DNA of 32,200 nt. It comes from an uncultured Candidatus Thioglobus sp. (GTDB lineage: Bacteria > Pseudomonadota > Gammaproteobacteria > PS1 > Pseudothioglobaceae). The notes under the pieces were generated by a model. It was not told where the DNA came from, did no database searches, and saw nothing but the letters and a program-made list of their open reading frames with translations. Position 1 is the first letter of the stretch. Each line of letters starts with the position of its first letter. This document shows, in pieces, positions 25,189-32,200 of this stretch. The position numbers and the translations under genes are program-made. The stretch spans positions 93,351-125,550 of the forward strand of contig CAJQRX010000012.1 of the NCBI GenBank assembly GCA_905612405.1. The letters run 5' to 3'.

Positions 25189-26706
25189 ATGTGCGGTATT
25201 GTTGGCATCCTCTCCACTACTAAAAAAGATGTAGGTCTTTATATTTATGACGCTCTTACGATTATCCAACATCGTGGGCAAGATGCTGCAGGAATAACGA
25301 CTGCCAATAAAGGTCGTTTTTATATGCGCAAAGGTAATGGCCTAGTTCGTAATGTTTTTAGAACAAAGCATATGGAAAAACTGATTGGTGATATGGGAAT
25401 TGGACACGTCCGCTACCCTACAGCAGGAAGTTCATCTGAGGCTGAAGCGCAGCCTTTGTATGTCAACTCACCTTATGGAATTGCTTTTGCACACAATGGA
25501 AACTTAACAAATGCCGAGGTATTAGCGCAAGAAATCTTTGAGCAAGATCTAAGGCATATTAATACTGATTCAGACTCAGAAATACTTCTCAATATTCTTG
25601 CAAGTGAGATAGCTGAAGAGCAAAAACATCGAATTAACGAAAGGGATATTTTTAAAGCTGTAACTAAACTGCATCAAAGAGTTAAAGGCGCTTATGCTGC
25701 AATTGGAATGATCCCAGGCTACGGGATTTTTGGATTTAGAGATCCCTATGGTATCCGACCACTGATTCTAGGAAAAAGAGTCACTAAAGCAGGGACTAAA
25801 TATATGCTTGCATCTGAAAGTGTTGCTCTGACTGCTCTTGGTTTTAAAATTACTAGGGATGTAAAGCCTGGTGAAGCAGTTGTGATAGATCGCAATGGTG
25901 AAGTTCACTCTCAACAATGCTCAAATAACTCAGTTTTGTCTCCATGTATATTTGAATTTGTTTATTTTGCTAGACCTGATTCAATTATTGATAATATTTC
26001 TGTATATAAATCACGTCTTAGGATGGGTGAAAAGCTAGCTGCAAAAATTAAATCTGATTGGTCAGAAGAAAATATTGATGTGGTTATGCCTGTCCCCGAT
26101 ACCTCAAGAACTGCAGCTCTTCAGCTTGCAAATGACTTGGACTTAAAGTACAGGGAAGGGTTTATAAAAAATCGCTATATTGCTAGAACTTTTATTATGC
26201 CTGGACAGAAAGAAAGAAAGAAATCAGTACGTCAAAAATTAAGTGCTATTGAACTCGAGTTTAAAGATAAGAATGTTCTTCTAGTAGATGACTCTATTGT
26301 AAGAGGCACAACAAGTAAAGAAATTGTCCTAATGGCAAGAGCCGCTGGAGCAAAAAAAGTCTACTTTGCATCTGCTGCACCGCCAGTACGATACCCTAAT
26401 GTTTACGGTATAGATATGGCAAGCAAAAATGAGTTTGTCGCTCATAATAAAACAACTAAGGAAGTATGCAGATCTATTGGTGCTGATAAATTAATTTATC
26501 AGAATCTTGATGATTTAATATGGTCAGTTCAACAAGGTAACTCTGATATTAAGAATTTTGATTGTTCATGTTTTGATGGAAATTACCTAACTAAAGACAT
26601 TGATAAACCTTATCTAGATAACCTTGAAGTGAAAAGATCTGATAAAGCCAAAAAAGGTAGTATTTCCAATGAAACCTCTGAATTGATCTACAATGATGCT
26701 GACTAA
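25189..26706 (+). CDS. purF: PurF, amidophosphoribosyltransferase
   Basis: First committed step of purine synthesis (PRPP + glutamine to phosphoribosylamine). 505 residues, same as E. coli. The N-terminal nucleophile glutaminase starts MCGIVGILS (Cys at position 1 after Met removal). HRGQDAAGI, GHVRYPTAGSSS and FAHNGNLTN are glutaminase blocks. The PRPP motif NVLLVDDSIVRGTTSKEIV lies near residues 363-381. It lacks the CxxC-type [4Fe-4S] arrangement and propeptide of Bacillus PurF, as expected for the E. coli type. The final 30 residues are hydrophilic and variable. A Shine-Dalgarno (aagga) lies in the end of cvpA. Confidence 0.97.
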   Translation: MCGIVGILSTTKKDVGLYIYDALTIIQHRGQDAAGITTANKGRFYMRKGNGLVRNVFRTKHMEKLIGDMGIGHVRYPTAGSSSEAEAQPLYVNSPYGIAFAHNGNLTNAEVLAQEIFEQDLRHINTDSDSEILLNILASEIAEEQKHRINERDIFKAVTKLHQRVKGAYAAIGMIPGYGIFGFRDPYGIRPLILGKRVTKAGTKYMLASESVALTALGFKITRDVKPGEAVVIDRNGEVHSQQCSNNSVLSPCIFEFVYFARPDSIIDNISVYKSRLRMGEKLAAKIKSDWSEENIDVVMPVPDTSRTAALQLANDLDLKYREGFIKNRYIARTFIMPGQKERKKSVRQKLSAIELEFKDKNVLLVDDSIVRGTTSKEIVLMARAAGAKKVYFASAAPPVRYPNVYGIDMASKNEFVAHNKTTKEVCRSIGADKLIYQNLDDLIWSVQQGNSDIKNFDCSCFDGNYLTKDIDKPYLDNLEVKRSDKAKKGSISNETSELIYNDAD

Positions 26707-26719
26707 CAGGGTTTAAATC

Positions 26720-27877
26720 ATGGAAGAATACAATTTTCAAACAAAAGCAGTCCGCGAAGGGGCTAATGAAACAGAGGAGCAAGAGCATTCTGCAGCTATC
26801 TTTCTGACTTCGAGCTACAGATTTAAGAGCGCTGAGCAAGCTGCTGATCGTTTTGCAAATAAACAAAAAGGTAATGTTTATTCCAGATTTACCAATCCAA
26901 CAGTTGAGGCCTTTCAAAAAAAATTAGCTGCTCTAGAGGGCGCGGAAAAATGCCATGCAACTGCTAGTGGAATGTCTGCCATATTTGCAACAATTATGAC
27001 TCTTCTTAAACCTGGTGAGCACATGATTGCATCACGGTGTATGTTTGGCACCACTATAGTCCTTCTAAATACTATCATTAAAAAGTTTGATATTCAAATA
27101 ACATTTGTTGATTTAAAAGATTTAGATGCGTGGGAAAAGAGTGTTCAAAAAAATACTAAATTATTTTTATTAGAAACGCCATCAAACCCACTTGGTGAAA
27201 TTGTTGATATAGAAAAGCTTGCAGCTATATCAAAGAAAAATAATATAGCACTAGCGGTTGATAACTGTGTCATGACGCCCGCACTTCAAAAGCCATTAGC
27301 CTTAGGGGCTGATCTAGTAATTCACTCTGCAACTAAATATATTGATGGTCAAGGTAGGTGTCTTGCAGGTGCGGTTGCAGGAAGTGGATTATTAATTGAT
27401 GAAATAAGTTCGTTTACGCGAAGCACAGGCCCAACCTTAAGTGCATTCAATGCCTGGATTGTCCTAAAAGGTCTAGAGACACTCAAGATAAGAATGGACG
27501 CTCACTGTAAAAGTGCAATGAAATTAGCTATTTGGCTTGATGATCAATCATTTATTAAAAAAGTTCACTACATTGGACTTGAAAGCCATCCACATCATAG
27601 TATTGCCAAAAAACAACAAACAGATTTTGGTGGAATAGTTTCGTTTGAAGTTAATGGGAACAGAGAAGATGCTTTTCGTTTGATAAATAATACGAAGATG
27701 CTTTCTATTACTGCAAACCTTGGTGATACTAAAACCACTATCACTCATCCCTCCTCTACAACTCATGTTCGGCTCACTGATGAAGAAAAAAAACAAAGTC
27801 ATATTAGTGAAAACCTTATTCGCATATCTGTCGGATTGGAAGATATTGATGATATTATTGCAGATCTTAAGCCATAA
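26720..27877 (+). CDS. metZ: MetZ, O-succinylhomoserine sulfhydrylase
   Basis: PLP enzyme of the Cys/Met metabolism family that makes homocysteine directly from O-succinylhomoserine and sulfide. 385 residues. The PLP lysine is Lys206 in IHSATKYIDGQGRCLAGAV. SRFTNPTVEAFQKKLAALEG (55-74), ATASGMSAIF and LLETPSNPLGEIVDI are family blocks. The purF-metZ linkage is common in proteobacteria and supports MetZ rather than MetB or MetC. It is 13 nt after purF, so probably co-transcribed with it. Confidence 0.94.
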   Translation: MEEYNFQTKAVREGANETEEQEHSAAIFLTSSYRFKSAEQAADRFANKQKGNVYSRFTNPTVEAFQKKLAALEGAEKCHATASGMSAIFATIMTLLKPGEHMIASRCMFGTTIVLLNTIIKKFDIQITFVDLKDLDAWEKSVQKNTKLFLLETPSNPLGEIVDIEKLAAISKKNNIALAVDNCVMTPALQKPLALGADLVIHSATKYIDGQGRCLAGAVAGSGLLIDEISSFTRSTGPTLSAFNAWIVLKGLETLKIRMDAHCKSAMKLAIWLDDQSFIKKVHYIGLESHPHHSIAKKQQTDFGGIVSFEVNGNREDAFRLINNTKMLSITANLGDTKTTITHPSSTTHVRLTDEEKKQSHISENLIRISVGLEDIDDIIADLKP

Positions 27878-27940
27878 GTTGAATTTCAATCGTAAATTAA
27901 CTATGATAAAATTATAATAGTATTTAATTTACTTAATCTT

Positions 27941-28453
27941 ATGATTCAAAATAGTTATTCTTATAAAGATTTAATTCTCTGCGGAAAGGGAGAGCTTTTT
28001 GGTGCTGGCAATGCTCAACTTCCTCAGCCACCTATGCTGATGTTTGACCGCATTACAAATATTAGCGAAAATTCTGGTGACTATGGAAAAGGAGGCATAA
28101 CTGCAGAGCTGGATATTAATCCAGATTTATGGTTTTTTGACTGTCATTTTAATAAAGACCCAGTAATGCCTGGTTGCCTTGGAATTGATGCAATGTGGCA
28201 ACTAGTTGGTTTTTATTTAGGCTGGCTTGGGGGGTTAGGAAGAGGGCGCGCCCTTGGCTCTGGACAAATTAAATTTAAAGGTCAGGTTCTACCTACAAAT
28301 AAAAAAATTACATACAATATAAGTCTATCTCGAGTTATTGCAAGAAAACTCTATATGGGTATTGCAGACGCAACCATGGAAATTGATGGGAAAACTATTT
28401 ATGAGGCTACAAACCTTAAAGTAGGACTATTTACTGATACATCTTCCTTCTGA
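27941..28453 (+). CDS. fabA: FabA, 3-hydroxydecanoyl-ACP dehydratase/isomerase
   Basis: Introduces the cis double bond in type II fatty acid synthesis. 170 residues (E. coli 172). Active-site His69 in [18 protein letters not shown] and Asp83 in [15 protein letters not shown] are both present; the Asp distinguishes FabA from FabZ, which has Glu. Also typical are LMFDRI and [14 protein letters not shown]. It shares one base with the fabB start (TGATG), the classical fabA-fabB pair that marks the anaerobic unsaturated fatty acid route of proteobacteria. Confidence 0.97.
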   Translation: MIQNSYSYKDLILCGKGELFGAGNAQLPQPPMLMFDRITNISENSGDYGKGGITAELDINPDLWFFDCHFNKDPVMPGCLGIDAMWQLVGFYLGWLGGLGRGRALGSGQIKFKGQVLPTNKKITYNISLSRVIARKLYMGIADATMEIDGKTIYEATNLKVGLFTDTSSF

Positions 28454-29673
28454 TGAAAAGAGTAGTCGTAACAGGAATGGGAATTATAAGTAGCTTAGGC
28501 TCTAACAAAATTGAGGTTCTTAATTCCTTAAAATCTTCAAAATCTGGAATAGTATTCAATGAGAAATACTCAGAAATGGGCCTTAGATCTCATGTTCATG
28601 GATCAATTGATGAGATTGATTCAAGTAAAGTTATTGATCGAAAAATGCTACGATTTATGGCCGATGCAGCTATATATAACGCAATTGCATTAGATGAGGC
28701 AATCAAAGAATCTAGGTTAAGCGAAGATATGATTTCGAACGAACGAACTGGTTTAATTATGGGCTCTGGTGGAGCTTCAAATCAAAATATTGTTGAAGCT
28801 GCAGATATTTTAAGAGAAAAAGGTATTAAAAGAGTTGGTCCATATCGTGTACCCAGAACTATGGGTTCTACTACTTCTGCCTGTCTTTCTACACTCTTTA
28901 AAATAAAGGGAGTAAATTATTCAATCAGCTCGGCTTGCTCCACAAGTGCGCACTGCATTGGTAATGCTATGGAGCAGATTCAACTTGGCAAACAAGATGT
29001 TGTTTTTGCTGGTGGAGGAGAAGAACTGGACTGGTCTTTAACTATGTTATTTGATGCTATGGGTGCACTTTCTTCAAAATATAATGACTCTCCAAATAAA
29101 GCATCACGTGCTTTTGATGTAGATCGAGATGGATTTGTAATTTCTGGTGGAGGTGGTGCTCTTGTACTTGAGTCTTTAGAACATGCAGAAGCCCGTGGTG
29201 CAAAAATAATTGCAGAATTAGTAGGATATGGCGCAACCTCTGATGGATATGACATGGTCGCTCCATCCGGTGAAGGTGCAAAACGTTGTATGGAAATTGC
29301 TATACATGGGCTTAAAGGTCCAATTGATTATATTAATGCTCATGGCACATCAACCCCAGTTGGTGATGCTAAAGAACTAGGCGCAATTAAGAAGGTTTTT
29401 AGTTCTACCTCAACTCCTTTAATTGGCTCAACTAAATCTCTTTCAGGACATGCGTTGGGAGCAGCTGGAGTTAACGAATCTATTTATTCACTTTTGATGT
29501 TACAAAATGATTTTGTTGCTGAATCTGTAAATATAGAAAATCTTGATGATGAGGCAATAGGATTACCAATTGTCAGAGAAACCAAAAATGTTAAACTTAA
29601 CCGCATCCTCTCTAATAGTTTTGGTTTTGGTGGGACAAATGCTTGTCTTGTTTTTGAAAGATTCAGAAAATAA
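28453..29673 (+). CDS. fabB: FabB, 3-oxoacyl-ACP synthase I
   Basis: Condensing enzyme required to elongate the unsaturated intermediate made by FabA. 406 residues, exactly as E. coli FabB. The catalytic triad is Cys162 ([14 protein letters not shown]), His297 ([11 protein letters not shown]) and His333 ([14 protein letters not shown]). The glycine-rich C-terminus [17 protein letters not shown] is diagnostic. It is coupled to fabA and converges with secF, 7 nt between stops; no hairpin is visible in that gap. Confidence 0.97.
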   Translation: MKRVVVTGMGIISSLGSNKIEVLNSLKSSKSGIVFNEKYSEMGLRSHVHGSIDEIDSSKVIDRKMLRFMADAAIYNAIALDEAIKESRLSEDMISNERTGLIMGSGGASNQNIVEAADILREKGIKRVGPYRVPRTMGSTTSACLSTLFKIKGVNYSISSACSTSAHCIGNAMEQIQLGKQDVVFAGGGEELDWSLTMLFDAMGALSSKYNDSPNKASRAFDVDRDGFVISGGGGALVLESLEHAEARGAKIIAELVGYGATSDGYDMVAPSGEGAKRCMEIAIHGLKGPIDYINAHGTSTPVGDAKELGAIKKVFSSTSTPLIGSTKSLSGHALGAAGVNESIYSLLMLQNDFVAESVNIENLDDEAIGLPIVRETKNVKLNRILSNSFGFGGTNACLVFERFRK

Positions 29674-29680
29674 ATTTAAC

Positions 29681-30607
29681 TTAAGGCCTAGCATCAATCT
29701 CTTTTTTCTCTTTCTCCGAAGGAAGCATATCCTCTTTAGAAATTCCCATAGCAAGAATTGTTGAACTAGCAACGTAAATAGAAGAATAAGTACCAATTAC
29801 AACACCAATTAGAAGTGCGCCTGCAAAACTATGAATAACCTCTCCCCCTAAATAGAATAAGGCTAAAAGAACAAGCAAAGTTGTAAATGAAGTCATTAAA
29901 GTTCGAGATAAGGTTTGATTAAGCGCTTCATTAATAATAGATCCGGGCTCCACTTGTCGTGTTGCAAGGAAGTTTTCTCGAATCCTATCAAACACTACAA
30001 TCGTATCATTTAGAGAGTATCCAATTACTGCAAGGATAGCAGCCAATACTGTTAAATCAAACTCAATTTGTAGCAATGAAAATACCCCTAGTGTAATAAT
30101 TACATCATGAATAAGTGCTGCAATTGACCCCAAAGCAAAGCGATACTCAAATCTAAAAGCAACATAAATTAAAATTCCGATAAGAGCATAAAGCATTGCA
30201 AACCCACCATCATTAGTCAGCTCTTCACCCACTTTTGGTCCTACAAATTCAACTCGTCGGACATCTATTCCTTCACCAAGCATTCTAATAATTGATGAAC
30301 TAATTTCTGCACTTGAGGCAGTTTGTGGCTCAAGTTGAATAAGCACTTCAGTATCTGAACCAAAATACTGTACGTTTGTACCTTTAAAGTTAGCAGAAAT
30401 AAGCTTTGAACGAATACTCTCAAGATCAGCTGTTTTTTCATAACCTAATTCGATTAAGGTACCACCAGTAAAGTCGATACCAAATTTGAGACCCTGAAGT
30501 CCCATTGAGGTTATAGAAACAATTAATAAGATTGCAGAAAAAAACATCGCATATTTGCGTCTACCTACAAAATCGATTACTGGAATATTTAATGATTTAA
30601 GGCTCAT
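29681..30607 (-). CDS. secF: SecF, protein translocase accessory subunit
   Basis: Inner-membrane partner of SecD that uses the proton gradient to complete preprotein export. 308 residues. The first span (FFSAILLIVSITSMGL) is followed by the SecF signature GLKFGIDFTGGTLIEL (39-54) and a periplasmic domain. Five further spans follow, with IAALIHDVIITLGVFSLL and AAILAVIGYSLNDTIVVFDRIREN typical of SecF. Its ATG overlaps the secD stop by 4 nt (ATGA), so translation is coupled. Confidence 0.97.
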   Translation of the reverse strand: MSLKSLNIPVIDFVGRRKYAMFFSAILLIVSITSMGLQGLKFGIDFTGGTLIELGYEKTADLESIRSKLISANFKGTNVQYFGSDTEVLIQLEPQTASSAEISSSIIRMLGEGIDVRRVEFVGPKVGEELTNDGGFAMLYALIGILIYVAFRFEYRFALGSIAALIHDVIITLGVFSLLQIEFDLTVLAAILAVIGYSLNDTIVVFDRIRENFLATRQVEPGSIINEALNQTLSRTLMTSFTTLLVLLALFYLGGEVIHSFAGALLIGVVIGTYSSIYVASSTILAMGISKEDMLPSEKEKKEIDARP

Positions 30608-32200
30608 ATTGCTAATTCCTTATCTTTCTTACCACCATAAATAAGGTTTATCATTGCCCTAGAGACAATAATTGCTGTAAACATCGAGGTAATAATTCCA
30701 ATTGAAAGTGTAACAGCAAAACCTTTAATTGCCCCTGTACCAAAACTAAACAGCACCAAGGATGCTATAAGAGTTGTAATGTTAGCATCAGCAATAGTCA
30801 AAAGTGCTTTCTCATAACCCAAAGAAATTGCTTTTTGAATATTTTTAGTTGAGCGCATCTCTTCCTTAATGCGTTCAAAAATTAAAACATTGGCGTCAAC
30901 AGCCATACCCACTGTTAAAACAATGCCTGCAATCCCTGGCAACGTTAAAGTTGCTTGGATCATTGACAATATTGAAACTATAGTGATTAAATTTAACGTT
31001 AAAGCTACATTTGCAACCAAACCAAATATGCGATATCGCCAGGCCATAAAAACTAGCACCAAAATAAATCCAACTAAAACAGAGATAAATCCTTTTTGAA
31101 TATTATCAGCACCTAAGCTTGGCCCAATTGTTCGCTCTTCAATAATTTCAACAGGCGCCGAAAGGGAGCCTGCTCTTAATAGTAATGCTAGGTTTCTTGC
31201 CTCTCTAGCACTGTCTATTCCAGTTATCTGGAAACGATTTGAGAAAGTTCCTTGTATTGTTGCTGCATTAATAATATCTTGTGTCTTGCTACGTTTTTTC
31301 ACTAAAACACCATCCTCCACAATTGTCTCTACTTGATTCTCAATAAAAACAACAGCCATCCGGTAGCCTATATATTCCTTAGTAGTTTCCAGCATAGTTC
31401 TACCACCAGAGCTATCTAACACAATACTAACTTGCGGTTGATTATCTTGATCAATACTAGAAGATGCATCTACTATGTTCTCACCAGTTGCTATAACAGT
31501 AGTTTTAAGCAGTAAAGGCCTGCCATCTTTGAACTTATAAAGCTTTGAGCCCTGTGGTGTCTTACCTGATTGTATGGCAGTTTGAATATCATTTTGCTCA
31601 TCAACTAGCCTAAACTCAACAGTTGCTACAGCGCCCAATATTTCTTTTGCTCTAGCCGTGTCTTGAACTCCGGGCAATTGAACAACAATTCTTTCAGCAC
31701 CTTGTTGTTGAATTATAGGTTCAGCAACTCCCAATTCATTAACTCTATTTCGAAGGGTAGTAATATTTTGTTTTAATGCACTTGATTTTGCAACAGCCTG
31801 AGCATTCGATGAGATTTCAAGACTAAACTCCAACTCTGACTCGCTATTTTCCACAATTACTAAATCAGGCAAATTTTTATTTATAACTTTTTTTGCCTCA
31901 TTCTTAAGATCTTCTCTCTTAAAGCTAACAACTAAAATATTATTTTCTTTGCGAATTTTTTTATAAAGCTTATCCTTGCGCAATATCGTCCTTAACTCAT
32001 TGTAATAACGATCTATAGAGGCTGAAACAACTGCCTCCATATCTACTTCAAGTAAAAAATGGACACCTCCTCTGAGATCAAGCCCTAGAGACATAGCCCT
32101 TCCTCCCAGATTTCCAAGCCATTGAGGAATGGATGGAGCCAGATTTAAGGCAACCACATAATTTCTACTCAAAGAGTTCTTCAAAAGTGTTTTAGACGAA
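30604..32200 (-). CDS. secD: SecD, protein translocase accessory subunit (5' end off window)
   Basis: The frame stays open to the right edge: before the TTG that the ORF track uses (32184) it reads ...SSKTL, so that start is an artefact and the true N-terminus lies beyond 32200. The visible part begins in the P1 head region (NYVVALNLAPSIPQWLGN), followed by the SecD hallmark LGLDLRGGVHFLLEVDM. Later come NELGVAEPIIQQQGAERIVVQLPGVQD and six membrane spans, with LPGIAGIVLTVGMAVDANVLIFERIKEE carrying the conserved Asp and Arg. About 530 of roughly 615 residues are present. Any yajC or tgt would be outside the window. Confidence 0.96.
   Translation of the reverse strand, partial: SSKTLLKNSLSRNYVVALNLAPSIPQWLGNLGGRAMSLGLDLRGGVHFLLEVDMEAVVSASIDRYYNELRTILRKDKLYKKIRKENNILVVSFKREDLKNEAKKVINKNLPDLVIVENSESELEFSLEISSNAQAVAKSSALKQNITTLRNRVNELGVAEPIIQQQGAERIVVQLPGVQDTARAKEILGAVATVEFRLVDEQNDIQTAIQSGKTPQGSKLYKFKDGRPLLLKTTVIATGENIVDASSSIDQDNQPQVSIVLDSSGGRTMLETTKEYIGYRMAVVFIENQVETIVEDGVLVKKRSKTQDIINAATIQGTFSNRFQITGIDSAREARNLALLLRAGSLSAPVEIIEERTIGPSLGADNIQKGFISVLVGFILVLVFMAWRYRIFGLVANVALTLNLITIVSILSMIQATLTLPGIAGIVLTVGMAVDANVLIFERIKEEMRSTKNIQKAISLGYEKALLTIADANITTLIASLVLFSFGTGAIKGFAVTLSIGIITSMFTAIIVSRAMINLIYGGKKDKELAI

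Noticed and set aside
28980-29281. Minus-strand ORFs of 91 and 74 residues over fabB
   Set aside because: They lie wholly antisense to a strongly matching FabB and show no recognisable protein features.
32182-32184. TTG start for SecD at 32184
   Set aside because: The frame continues upstream to the window edge and the protein begins mid-domain relative to SecD, so the gene is truncated by the window.

Overview
This AT-rich window looks like a chromosomal segment of a small-genome marine gammaproteobacterium. The signs are the linked fabA-fabB pair, AcnB, SecD/SecF, LptB, BirA without a DNA-binding domain, short intergenic gaps and many overlapping starts and stops. The closest fit I can suggest is the SUP05 / Ca. 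Thioglobus / Pseudothioglobus group. That placement is inference from gene content and style, not a search result.

Region 1 (1-9.3 kb) is housekeeping. A tightly packed minus-strand run is dgkA > birA > lptB > tsaD > hisA > rnfH (partial), with several overlaps. It is followed by plus-strand truA and a second minus-strand run, purB > rpsP > rimM > SulP transporter. The S16 protein carries a roughly 100-residue Ala/Glu/Pro tail encoded by DNA tandem repeats. The usual trmD-rplS partners do not follow rimM.

Region 2 (9.3-12.6 kb) has acnB on the plus strand, a bidirectional terminator, rpmB-rpmG on the minus strand, and a type II tRNA-Ser(UGA) gene.

Region 3 (12.54-15.06 kb) is the most unusual part. 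The last 30 nt starting in the tRNA-Ser T-arm (including CCA) are repeated exactly 2,489 bp downstream, framing a small island inserted at the tRNA 3' end. Just inside each end is a tandem ~11-bp motif pair resembling arm-type recombinase sites. The island has no visible integrase. Its only cargo is a two-gene cassette that I do not recognise: a 504-residue helical protein with a C-terminal membrane anchor and a 193-residue protein with a very basic helical tail.

Region 4 (15.2-19.8 kb) has a small secreted protein and an exported CIA30-family protein. A minus-strand cluster follows: PhyH-type dioxygenase > GBBH/TauD-type dioxygenase > HD-domain diiron oxygenase > degenerate AroQ paralogue > AroQ. 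The dioxygenase plus HD oxygenase pair matches the PhnY/PhnZ and TmpA/TmpB logic for oxidative C-P bond cleavage, so I read it as organophosphonate catabolism releasing phosphate.

Region 5 (19.9-32.2 kb) is ordinary again: NfeD-like, pyrE, xthA-trmB-fxsA-folC-cvpA-purF-metZ, fabA-fabB, and minus-strand secD (5' end outside the window) > secF. The CvpA protein is nearly twice the usual length.
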